Shown here: in pieces, positions 44,801 through 54,800 of the stretch
How positions within the stretch are numbered: the stretch's first letter is position 1
Layout of the letters: each line of letters starts with the position of its first letter
Assembly: GCF_025639805.1 (NCBI RefSeq)
Contig: NZ_CP106735.1
Coordinates: 1,676,001-1,740,000 of the forward strand
Origin: Reichenbachiella carrageenanivorans
GTDB lineage: Bacteria; Bacteroidota; Bacteroidia; Cytophagales; Cyclobacteriaceae
Direction: 5' to 3'
Length of the DNA: 64,000 bases
Program-made: the position numbers and the translations under genes
The notes under the pieces: generated by a model
The model's database searches: none
What the model was told of the DNA's origin: nothing
Seen by the model: the letters and a program-made list of their open reading frames with translations, nothing else

Positions 44801-47010
44801 ATGAAGTAAACATCAACGAAAACGTGGTGATCATCTTCCCAGATGCAGAGCTCATTCCTAATGGAGAAGTACAGGAAGTATATGTGGGATGGAGTACTGC
44901 ACCTTTTGAGGATTTGGCAGGAAATGACTTGGATCAGCTGTTTGATGATGAATACAGTTTCACGATTGATAATGAAAATCCTTATGCGACTGCCTATCAG
45001 TATAAAGGTGATACCGATGTGCCAATCAATATTTCTTCGCTCAAGTTGACTTTTAACGAACCCGTAACCGCACGGGCCTCGGCCAATATCATTGTGCGTG
45101 AGTCGGCTAGTAGCGATGTGATTACGCAGCATTATTTTGGCACTGACTTTAGCGGTGTGTCATTCAATGGCAATGAAGTAATCTTCACAATGAATCAAAC
45201 ACTGGATTATGCCACGGAATACCATGTTCAGATTGTGGGTAGTTCTTTTGAAGATGCCGCTGGTAACCACTTCGCTGGTTTAGGAAATTTATCGGTGTAT
45301 GATTGGTATTTCACTACGGAAGCTGAACCTAATGAAGTACCTACCAACATCTCCTTGTCAGCCAATACCATAGACGAAAACAATTCTATCGGTGATGTAA
45401 TCGGTACATTCAGTACAGAAGATGCCGATCAAACGAGTGGTTTTACTTACACGTTCGCTGCTGGCGGAGATGATAATGGGTCGTTTTCCATCGATGGATT
45501 CGGTGGTCTGAGAGCCAGTGCATCATTCGATTACGAACAAAAAGATACCTACAGCATCCGGGTAAAAACCACAGACAGCAAAGGCGCATCGTTAGAGAAA
45601 TATTTTGAGGTATTGATCAATGACCTGGATGAAATCTCACCAACTATCGAGTCACTTTCGCCCGTGCACGAAGCTGCAGGCGTTGCTATAGATGCCGATT
45701 TGGTGCTGACGTTTAGTGAGGAAATAAAGCCATCGATAGATGGCGGTCATATTAGAGTTAGGCCAGTGAATGGCGGATTAAATCTTCTTGGCGGTCGACC
45801 AGAATTTGAAACCAACTTTTTTACCATTTCAAATAATCAGCTTATTATCCACCTATCAGAGGGTAATTCACCGTCCAATGGGCATCAGTATTATGTTCAG
45901 ATTGACCATAATGCAATCGCAGATATAGCAGGCAACAATTTCGCAGGAATAGCCGATGATGCCACGACTTGGATGCTTACCATTGAAAAAGAGACGCAAA
46001 CGATAGATATTACGCCAGTAGGCGAGAAGCTTATCACTGATGGTCCTTTTGACATCCAAGCAACCACGACTAGTAATTTAGCCTTGAGCTATAGCGTATT
46101 GAGTGGGCCAGCTACCAACAACGGAAAAACAATTACGCTTACAGGTGAATCAGGTATTGTAATAGTAGAAATAAGTCAAGTCGGAGACGAATATCATCAC
46201 GCTACTAGCGAAACGATAAGTTTTTTGGTGAAAGATGCAAGCAAGCAAGATCAAACCATTACGATTACAGCGATTGATGATAAGATGACCACAGATGGAG
46301 CATTTGATATAGCGGCTTCTTCCACTTCGGGTCTCGCAGTGGCCTTAACGGTGACAGGCCCAGCCAGTATAAGTGGCAATACGATCACGCTTGACGGTAC
46401 GGCAGGTACAGTAACAGTACTTGCCAACCAAGCAGGAGATAATAACTTCAACCCTGCTACTGTAGCAAGCGCGAGTTTTGAGGTGACAGAGCCAGTAGTA
46501 GAGAAATCTGATCAAACGATCACGATTGCAGTGATTGAAGATAAACTAACGATAGATGCAGCTTTCGAAGTAGAAGCAACTTCTACTTCAGAACTCGAAG
46601 TAACACTTACAGTTACAGGTCCAGCCACTATTAGTGGTAATACAATTACTTTGGACGGCACAGCTGGTACGGTGACTGTATTTGGCAATCAAGCTGGGAA
46701 TGAAGAATTTGAAGCAGCTGAAGCAGTCAGTATTAGTTTCGAAGTCACAGAGCCTGTGATTAGTTCAGTTTCAAATCCTATTTATACGGTCAAAGTGTAT
46801 CCTAACCCTGCAAATGATTGGATTATACTTGAAGGATTGAATGCCGAAGTAGCTCATGTCCAATGGATTAACATGGATGGAACCATAGTTATGGATCAAC
46901 AAGTAAACGAACGGAGTAGAATAGATATCTCTAATTTGGCTGATGGTTTGTATCTATTAAGAACCTTACAAGACAATTTCATCACAACAACGAAGATTCT
47001 TATCCACTAA
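41860..47010 (+). CDS. Giant T9SS cargo protein B (propeller-like, Ig-like, sorting domain)
   Basis: The 1716-aa protein has a signal peptide (MKKLSLLCVIWFGLAWLG), an N-terminal region with SBBP/beta-propeller-like repeats (AVDFDPGAGVAQ type, about 25-450), then several SbsA-type Ig-like domains (about 457-1160; SPAHGATHASGN, SPIDGATEVALD and similar starts). Next come a cadherin-like repeat (about 1160-1260), another Ig-like domain, three related repeats of about 85 aa (about 1380-1634; GNTITLDGTAGTVTV) and the sorting domain (VYPNPANDW, about 1641-1716). It is probably an exported adhesin or matrix protein. It follows the TPR kinase/NarL pair and the toxin-antitoxin module. Confidence 0.88.
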   Translation: MKKLSLLCVIWFGLAWLGAAQTYDSHMHFIENNGTTVNLEDVKSDGNGNIYISGNLTANTDDDHEAVDFDPGAGVAQITGVDVSVDRNILFLAKYNAAGQYQWVRWIHEILDQPSLYGGKLAINDDDNVYMTANVKDAAELSTGETVYGPYVYGVPLEGYSGKVIGYTPAGAIDRIIETSFAQNGSQYMEIAAIEADPILGHIFIAGHYRGTPNALPDDTDENAYISYVSTANGQALFTKAVTEGGSNASISALSWSGDGNLIIAGSVSGTPDFDPSASTHTGSAGKFIAKYSSSLAFGWVNSGNSGSFNTSIKYTSGGNPSIVLYNSSTRISQLHEFNISNGTLVGSTQLSDETFSAQDYAYVSNGDIYSVGTIMQSGSAHHRAIVKTLSNGDHAYTTDITTGLSSYFGHLDYDNDIITCYGHTSGFDADLDPVETTILTDGINQVSYDVSESDTPTSIVSYSPAHGATHASGNLSYTVEFNQNLNYVGADGSIYLRQKGTSTGYDVTAADVSTSGSTATIEIKKALSDGSSFLQYELFITNTAFENENGVAYEGNIPTRPTVTVNYTNPTIATQSPIDGATEVALDANVVITFNENIRAGQYAGEGLYDIRIRSSLTSQQQLYFLTDPEVTVGTKSITINPSSDFAPEDELFVNIYYGVIELDQPTDGLYLNPITSSNTWNFTTEAGDQDAPFINGGQYPTEGAPCVSTSNFNAIFNEPIQYGTGQLSLYKIDGSLVSSIDMENDTDQLTIDLSNQRLRFNFEYSVEYGQEYYIQICSTCVEDLAGNPFAGIDDDSWNFNSSTLPVIESTVPAHNATNVELGADIILTPSEYIQSHDGTKTAILKNADGNGVVATVPVSGFVFNMDGTVTIPLPTLSESTTYYLELEANALSSTCGTRVEPITGSSTLSFTTTGPADDTPPVISGFSPAKNATSVSSRPSIQLTMSENVQFTDDPNNDIYIRNKANPSTIYKTIPITSDEVNINENVVIIFPDAELIPNGEVQEVYVGWSTAPFEDLAGNDLDQLFDDEYSFTIDNENPYATAYQYKGDTDVPINISSLKLTFNEPVTARASANIIVRESASSDVITQHYFGTDFSGVSFNGNEVIFTMNQTLDYATEYHVQIVGSSFEDAAGNHFAGLGNLSVYDWYFTTEAEPNEVPTNISLSANTIDENNSIGDVIGTFSTEDADQTSGFTYTFAAGGDDNGSFSIDGFGGLRASASFDYEQKDTYSIRVKTTDSKGASLEKYFEVLINDLDEISPTIESLSPVHEAAGVAIDADLVLTFSEEIKPSIDGGHIRVRPVNGGLNLLGGRPEFETNFFTISNNQLIIHLSEGNSPSNGHQYYVQIDHNAIADIAGNNFAGIADDATTWMLTIEKETQTIDITPVGEKLITDGPFDIQATTTSNLALSYSVLSGPATNNGKTITLTGESGIVIVEISQVGDEYHHATSETISFLVKDASKQDQTITITAIDDKMTTDGAFDIAASSTSGLAVALTVTGPASISGNTITLDGTAGTVTVLANQAGDNNFNPATVASASFEVTEPVVEKSDQTITIAVIEDKLTIDAAFEVEATSTSELEVTLTVTGPATISGNTITLDGTAGTVTVFGNQAGNEEFEAAEAVSISFEVTEPVISSVSNPIYTVKVYPNPANDWIILEGLNAEVAHVQWINMDGTIVMDQQVNERSRIDISNLADGLYLLRTLQDNFITTTKILIH

Positions 47011-47040
47011 TAAGCTAGGCATAAAGGTTTAGGATAGGTT

Positions 47041-47067
47041 AAGGGCAGCTTCGGCTGCCCTTTTTTT
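47041..47067 (+). terminator. Terminator R3 after giant gene B
   Basis: AAGGGCAGC-TTCG-GCTGCCCTT followed by a run of T to 47067. It belongs to the 85-bp module 46983-47067, which matches the module after the ELW-repeat gene at 84 of 85 positions. Confidence 0.92.
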
Positions 47068-47117
47068 GTATTGGTCATCCAGACAAGAAAACTCCAAGGG
47101 TGAATAGGTTAGGTATC

Positions 47118-47138
47118 AAAATAGTGAACGACTATTTT
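47118..47138. promoter_or_regulatory. A/T-rich inverted repeat upstream of TPR-LuxR gene
   Basis: AAAATAGT-GAACG-ACTATTTT, exact 8-bp arms, 50 bp before the regulator ATG. It could be an autoregulatory operator; a following T run makes a weak terminator possible too. Confidence 0.35.
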
Positions 47139-47187
47139 TTTAGTATTGGGCTTCTGATTTATTTTCGTTTAAAAACCTGATTGTGCT

Positions 47188-48741
47188 ATGAAAAAAATAA
47201 TTTTCGCACTGCTGCTGATTGGAGCTTATCACGTGCATTCGCAAGGGGTGCCAGATAGCATAGAACACCAGCTAGCGAAAATGAACGGAGATGCTCTAAG
47301 GGTACAACATCTACTTGATTTAGCCAATCAGTATTTCAGATCGAACCCAGAATTAAGCCGCGACTTGTTGGATCGGTCACTGCTTATCGCTGATTCGTCA
47401 AACCGACGAGTCGATTATGGAAAAATCTTGGTTCAATATGGAATCATTCACCTCTACCAAGGAAGAATCGAATGGGCAGATAGCCTTTATAAACAAGCGC
47501 AAAAACTGTTCATTGGCGAGCAGGATACAGTAGGTATTATTAGGACATTTAAAGAATTGGGCACGCTGCATTATAAAATTGGTAATGATTCGGCTGCCAT
47601 TAGCAATGGATATGCGGCTTACAAATTAGCAGAAAAAATCAATGAAGATCTCCTGCTAGCATTTATCAGCAACAATTTATCTTCTGCTTATCGCAATTTG
47701 GGGGATTATGAAAATTCCGTTTATTTTTTGAGAAAAGCTATAAAAGTAAAGGAGAAACTCAGCGATAAATCCGTAGGCTCTAGCTATCACAATCTGGGAA
47801 TTACACTAAAATCTATGGGTTTGATCGATTCAGCCAAATACTATTTTCAAAAATCCATTAAGTCAAAAAAGAAATATCAGGACAAGCGAGGGTTGGCAAA
47901 TTCGTATAATTCTATGACTTACTTTTTTATTGACCCTTTCAATGCCGACTCCTTATTTTATTATCATTATAAATGCATAGCGCTGGACGAAGAATTGGGA
48001 GATACGATTTCCTTGTCCTTTGATTGGCATTCTTTGGCAGATACTTATAGACAGATCAAAAACTGGGACAAAGCCATTGAATATGCGATCAAGTCTTTGG
48101 CTATAGCCAAAGATGGAGAAGTCATAGAGCTCAATTACCAATATTTGGCGGAGGCCTATCAAGCCAAGGGCGAATTTGAGCGATCGAACCAAATGCTTTC
48201 GAAATATGTGTTCATTCACGATTCACTTCGTCGAATAGAAAAGGAAAACTCCATTGCGGAGATGAAAGTGAAATTTGATACAGAACGAAAAGAAAAAGAA
48301 AATCAAATTTTGAAAGGAGAAAATAGAATCAACGAATTAGAGTTGTCTCAAGCCCGAACGCAGATGTATCTAATCTTGATGTTAACACTCGTCCTTACTA
48401 TTGGGTTGATTTTTGCGATCGTGCAGCATCGCCTGAGGAAGAAACTTCTCGTTGCAGAGATTGACGAACTACGTGCTAAAATCAATAGCAACCTGATACA
48501 AAAAGGTGTAGCACTGAATGTAACGCTCGAATCATTCAACAAAAAAAATCATAATGACCTGACCGAACGAGAGTACGAAATTTTGAAATTGGCCATTACA
48601 CAAAAATCAAACAGTCAGATTGCAGAGGAGGTTTTTGTCTCTGTAAACACAGTCAAATTCCATCTCAAGAACATTTTCAACAAATTGGGGGTGGCCAATC
48701 GCGTAGAGGCACTAGAGTTAGTTACTCAAAAACACTCCTGA
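47188..48741 (+). CDS. TPR-LuxR transmembrane regulator (intact paralogue)
   Basis: The 517-aa protein has a signal peptide (MKKIIFALLLIGAYHVHSQG), a periplasmic TPR array (about 30-340; for example LGDYENSVYFLRKAIKVKE), a coiled coil, a transmembrane helix (about 393-415) and a cytoplasmic LuxR/GerE domain (DLTEREYEILKLAI ... NTVKFHLKNIFNKLGVANR) from about residue 457. It is a one-component membrane transcription factor, the intact relative of the frameshifted gene at 25551-27183. It ends 90 bp before giant gene C, which has a CTACCC/GGGTAG box in between. The signal it senses is unknown; periplasmic cargo or cell-envelope state is a guess. Confidence 0.88.
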   Translation: MKKIIFALLLIGAYHVHSQGVPDSIEHQLAKMNGDALRVQHLLDLANQYFRSNPELSRDLLDRSLLIADSSNRRVDYGKILVQYGIIHLYQGRIEWADSLYKQAQKLFIGEQDTVGIIRTFKELGTLHYKIGNDSAAISNGYAAYKLAEKINEDLLLAFISNNLSSAYRNLGDYENSVYFLRKAIKVKEKLSDKSVGSSYHNLGITLKSMGLIDSAKYYFQKSIKSKKKYQDKRGLANSYNSMTYFFIDPFNADSLFYYHYKCIALDEELGDTISLSFDWHSLADTYRQIKNWDKAIEYAIKSLAIAKDGEVIELNYQYLAEAYQAKGEFERSNQMLSKYVFIHDSLRRIEKENSIAEMKVKFDTERKEKENQILKGENRINELELSQARTQMYLILMLTLVLTIGLIFAIVQHRLRKKLLVAEIDELRAKINSNLIQKGVALNVTLESFNKKNHNDLTEREYEILKLAITQKSNSQIAEEVFVSVNTVKFHLKNIFNKLGVANRVEALELVTQKHS

Positions 48742-48761
48742 TAATCAGTAACTTATAAAAA

Positions 48762-48778
48762 CTACCCTATAGGGGTAG
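48762..48778. promoter_or_regulatory. Inverted repeat upstream of giant gene C
   Basis: CTACCC-TATAG-GGGTAG, exact 6-bp arms, preceded by AAAAA as at 27531. It ends 53 bp before the ATG at 48832. Confidence 0.55.
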
Positions 48779-48831
48779 GAAAAATAAAGAGCCTTTTTGG
48801 GACTTTCGAGAAAATTAATTTCTCTGAAGCC

Positions 48832-51800
48832 ATGAAAACCAAATCAACAAACATAGGCTGGCTTGTAGCCTTCTTATTCTTTTTTTTACCACAAAATACC
48901 AATGCCCAGCAGCTCGATTATTTACGGTCGCTTGGCGGATCGCTAGACGATTATGCTCATGCTACTTGTATAGACGCCAATGGCTACATTTATGTCGTTG
49001 GATCTTTCGGTGGCACGGTTGATTTTGACCCAGGAGCTGGGGTGAGTGAGCTCACCGCTGTCGCAGCCAAAGATGCATTCATCCTCAAGCTCAACGACAC
49101 AGGCAGCTTCATCTGGGTAAAGCATATGCGTGGGCTATCCGCCTCTTCTGGTTCTATTTCTGCAAGTTCAATAGCTGTATCAGGTACTGACCTATACATC
49201 GGAGGAACTTATAGCACGTCGATGGATGCCGATCCCAGTGCAGGAGAAGCTCTTTTTGGCGTTGGAGTACATCTTGCCACCAATTCCTTTATCACCAAAC
49301 TCAATACTTCTGGCGGTTTTTTATGGGCCAGAAATTGGAGAGCCTCAAACAATTACTTGAATGCCCTCGCCCCTGATGGTACAAGTGTGGTAGTGGGACT
49401 TACTTTCAAGCACTCCATGCCGATTGATCCGAGTAATTATGATTCTCCGGTCATTTACTCCAACAATAACTCAATGGATTGCTATATTATACGATTAGAT
49501 GAAGATGGGTTAAAAGAATGGAGTACAAATTTTGGAGGCCCAGATGCTGACGAGATCCGTGGACTGGCTGTAGATGCTAGTAGCAATATCTACATCTCAG
49601 GAAACTTTAGAAATACTGTCAATTTTAATAATCTGGGCTCCTATGAGCTCACATCGGCAGGTTATAATGACATATTTGTAATGAAACTGGCCTCAAATTT
49701 TTCTTTTCAATGGGCAAAATCTGTTGGAGGAACGAGTAGTGACTACAGCAGTGACTTAGCGTTAGACGCTGCTGGAAACGTGGTGAGCACGGGGTACTTT
49801 GCCGGTGACAACATCGACTTTGACCCTGGAGCTGGTACCTCCCTACTATCCAGTGTTTCGGCTGATATTTTTGTTCAGAAACTTGAGCCTGATGGGGATT
49901 TTATCTGGGCCAAGAGTTTTGGAGGAACCAGCTATGATGTCGTGTATGATCTCAATACAGATTTAAATTCAAACATATATCTGACTGGGAATTTCAATGG
50001 CACGGTTGATTTCGATCCGGGAGCGGGTGTTTTTGAACTGACCTCAGCTGGATCCAATGACATCTATGCTACTAAACTGACCGCTGCAGGTGAGCTGGGC
50101 TGGGCTGTCCGAATGGGCGGTGCGGATGTCGATATTGGACGAGGCATTGCTGTCGATCCATCCGGAAAAGTGGTACTCACGGGTTATTATCAAGGAACGA
50201 GTGATTTTGACCCCGGAGCTGGCGTCAGCAGCGCCACATCAAATGGCTTGTATGACACTTTCATTCAAAAACTCAGTCCTGACGGAGTCAACCCTACAGT
50301 ATCCAGCTTTAGCCCAGTGGACGGTGCCAATACGGTCTCTATAGATGCTAATCTGGTTTTGAATTTTAGTGAAAACGTAAAAAAAGGAACAGGCAACATC
50401 GTACTATACAAATCTGGCGGACAGGTGATCGAAACGTTTAGCCCATCCAGTACAGCGGTGACAGTTTCAGGAGCCACTGTTACGATCAATCCTAGCAGTA
50501 ATCTACTGAACGGCACAGGGTATTATGTACAAATCGCAATGAGCGCGATCAAAGACGTCGCAGGCAACAACTACGCTGGGATTTCCAATACCACCACATG
50601 GAACTTCACTACAGTGGCAGCCACCAACGATCCACCGACCAATATCTTATTGAGTTTCAATGCGATCAATGAAAACAATGCCATCAATGCTGTGATAGGC
50701 ACATTGTCTACAACTGATCCTGATCCAGGCAGTCCGCATACCTACAGCATCGTGTCTGGAACTGGCGACACCGACAATGCCAGCTTCCACCTGGCAGACA
50801 ATCAGCTCCGTGCGAGCGAAGTGTTTGATTTTGAAAGTAAATCCAGCTATTCGGTAAGAATCAACACCTTCGACGGAGTAAACAATTTTGCCAAGGCATT
50901 TACTATCAACATTACTAATGTCGCAGAAAACAATGCACCAACCAATATTACACTGACCAACAATTCGATCAATGAGAACAATTCATTGGGCGCTACGATA
51001 GGCACCTTCTCGACCACCGATCCAGATGGCGGCACGCACAGCTATGCGCTGGTGTCGGGTACTGGCAGTACGAACAATGCCAACTTCACGATAGCAGGTA
51101 ATGCGCTCAAAGCCAATACAGTCTTTGATTACGAAACGAAAACCAGCTACAGCATACGTGTGCGTACCAGTGACGGCACAGCCACTTTCGACAAAATATT
51201 TACCATCAACATCAATGATCTGGTAGATACAGACATCGCAGGCCCAGTGGTGACCAGTTTAAGTCCGGCAGATGGTGTAGCAAGCGTACCACTGGATGGT
51301 ACATTGGTCATGACCTTCAACGAAAACATCGCCCTACAAGCCAGTGGTGGATATGTGCGAGTCAGAAAACTTTCGGGCGATGCACTCGTGCTAGAGGGTA
51401 GACCGCTCATCGATACGGATATATTTACCATCGATGGCAATACGTTGACTTTCTCCTTGGCAGACTACACAGGACTGGCGCCAGCTTTTGAGACGGATTA
51501 CTATGTCACCATCGACGAATACACCCTGAAAGATGCCGCAGGCAACTACTACATCGGCTTCATGGATAATGCCACTTGGAACTTCACCTCTGCTACTGAA
51601 TTGGAGAGCGACGAGACTGCACCAGTTTTGGTGGGATTGGATCCATCCAATGGATCTTTCGATTATGCTTACGATCGAGGATATATTACGATGACTTTTT
51701 CAGAACCAGTAGTAAATAATGTAGTCAGCAGTCATTTTTTTCATTTACGTCGCTTACCTGGAAACCAGATCGTAAAGCAATTTTCACTAAATACATCAGA

Positions 51801-54800
51801 GGTCACAATTGATGGCAATAAAGTAACATTGAACGATGTTCCTGATCTTAGTGTTAACACAACCTATCTTATCACATGTACTTCACAGTATCCTTTTGCC
51901 GACTTGGCTGGAAATGAATTCGAAAGTTGGCAATCCAATACTTCTTTTTGGCAATTCACACCCAAATCAGGTGCTCAAGTTGTCAGTATGAATCCTACAC
52001 ACAATAATACAAACGTAGATACCTACGCATCCCTTGAAGTGGTTTTTGATCGAGAGGTTTTTATCGATCCCACCTATTCGGAAATTGTTATCATATTTCG
52101 GGGTGGCACTCCACATGTTATTTTTGGTCCTGATTCAGAGCACCTAACGATTACTGGAAATGCTTTACATATTAACCCTTGGTTTGATTTGAATATGAAT
52201 CAGGAATACGGCGTTCAAGTTCATGGATTGGTAAACAGTGAGGGCTATCCGGTTCGGTCTATATCTCGTACGGATTGGGTATTCACCACCAATGATCAGA
52301 TCAACAACGCCCCAAACAATATGGTTTTGTCCAACACCACGATTAACGAGGGCAATGCCATAGGCCAGACAGTCGGTACTATCGCCGTATCCGACCCTAA
52401 TGTCGAAGACGTGCATACCCTGAGTTTCCAAGCAGGGTCTGGAGATACATTCAATCACGCATTTACACTGTTTGGCAATGAATTAAGGGCAAATCAAGTT
52501 TTCGACTACACTACAAATACCATTCTTAGTATTCGATTATTAGCCGAAGACGACAAAGGAGGTAGATATGAAAAGAACCTATTTATTAACGTCAATGCCG
52601 TGCCTACGGACATCATGATTGATAGCGACAATATCAATGAAAACAATACAATAGGGTGGGCTGTAGGTGTTTTAAGTACCGTAGATCAAAACAATACGAA
52701 TGGCTTTACCTATACTTTGGTAGATGGTGACGGTGGGGATGATAATGCCAGCTTTACGATTTCAAGCAATGTACTCAAGGCTGCAGAAGTTTTTGATTAC
52801 GAAACTAAGAGTACTTATCAGATTCGGGTGAGAACGACAGATGGATTGGCTGCTATTGAGAAAATGATGACGATCCATGTCAACTATGTGGATAACTATG
52901 CCCCTACTGTGGTCAGCATGAACCCTCTGGATGAGGCTACTGGTGTGGCATTGGATGCTGATCTGGTGCTGACCTTTAACGAGCCTATAGTGGCGGGAAC
53001 TAACGTTATATATGTCACTGATGCGACTAATGGTGTCAGCCTAATCTATGGAGCCGTCAATACTTCTCCAGATTTGTTCACTGTTTCTGGAGAGACACTT
53101 ACCATACATTTGGCCAATTACAATGGACCATTTGAACCTTCGTATGCTAGAAGATACTATGTCCAAGTATCTCCAAATGCTATAAGAGACCCATCGGGTA
53201 ATAGTTTTGATGAATTCAATAACGCCACCTCATGGAATTTCACCACCGAAGCAGCGCCAGATGAGACAGCGCCTACGCTGCTATCCAAATCGCCAGGTGA
53301 TAACGCAACAAGCGTAGCCAAGGAGACCAATTTGGTACTCACCTTTAATGAGTCAGTTGCCCTTGGATTTGGCACCATCCAATTGATAGACCAAAAGGGC
53401 AGCGTAGTAGAGCAGTATTCTTCAGGAGAAAATGCTTCACAGGTCTCTATTTTAAATAATGAAGTCACGATTGACCCTTCTGTAAATCTGCAGGCCAATT
53501 TGGATTACCATGTCTTGATAGAATCCAATGCCCTCACAGACCTTGCCGGAAATCCCTATGCAGGGTTCAACGACGAAGCCGTATGGAATTTTAAAACATT
53601 AGTAGTAGGGCAAGCACCTACGGATATCAGCATTTCTGCCGATCACTTCGACGAAGACCTGGCGAGCAATCAAGAGATCGCGACTTTGTCAGCTACAGAT
53701 CCTGAGGGCGATGCTTTCTACTTTGAACTTGTGCAGGTAGATGGATCGGGTACTGCCTATGATGATTTTTATATCAATGGCAACAAGCTTTATTCAGGAT
53801 ATAATGGGTATGAGTACACTGATAAAAGTGAATATGCCTTGAGAATAAAAGCAATTGACAACAACAATAATACTTTCGAAAAGGATTTCACCCTGTATAT
53901 CAACGACAACGAGCCTCCGAAAGTGGTGTCATTTTCGCCTGGCGATAATACGACTGGCGCGCTGGTATCGGGCGTATGGACAGCCACCTTCGACGAACCC
54001 ATATTTTTAGAGGAGGGTGGCGTTCAAGGATTCGCTATTGCACGTGGAACCAGCGCTAACTACGTGCATATCCTAAATACGGACGACAGTCGGATCAGCA
54101 TAGATGGCAATACCTTGACCATTGATCTTGGGTTCACGCTATGGGAAGAAACAGATTATTGGGTTTGGATAAAGTCTGGAGTTATAAAGGATAGTGATGA
54201 GAATTACTACAATGCTCATCTACCAGCTTCAACATGGAATTTCACCACAGGAGACTTCACCGCGCCGTCTGTCACCAGCTTATCGCCTGCGAATAATGCC
54301 TCGGGCGTGTCGTCGACACCTGAGTTGATTATGACTTTCAGTGAGAATATTTCCTTCTACACTGACGCTGCGACAGCTTTTTTTCAAATTAACGAATTGA
54401 ATGGCCCTGTCAATGAAACGATCAATTGGACAGATCCAGCCGTGACGGTGATCAACGATAATCAGATTAAAATCGCATTAAGTATCGCTTTGAGTCCAGG
54501 TACAACCTATTGGGTGCAAGCGTATAATCTGGACAACATCCTTGTGATGGACAGTTATGAAAATGAGCTGAGTCCATGGGGAAATGACGATACCTATTGG
54601 AGATTTACCACCACCAAAGCAGATCAGATCATCACTTTCGAAGAAATATCGAACAAAACCTTTGGTGATGCACCCTTCATGATCGATGTGGAGGCCAGTT
54701 CAGGTTTGGATGTCGCACTCACGCCATTAGGGCCGATCACGATCAATGGCAACCTGGTGACCATCACTGGTGCAGGCGCTGCCAGCATCAATGCCAACCA

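Noticed and set aside
44521..45132. 203-codon open frame antisense to giant gene B
   Set aside because: Shadow of the Ig-like coding region; no start context or domain.
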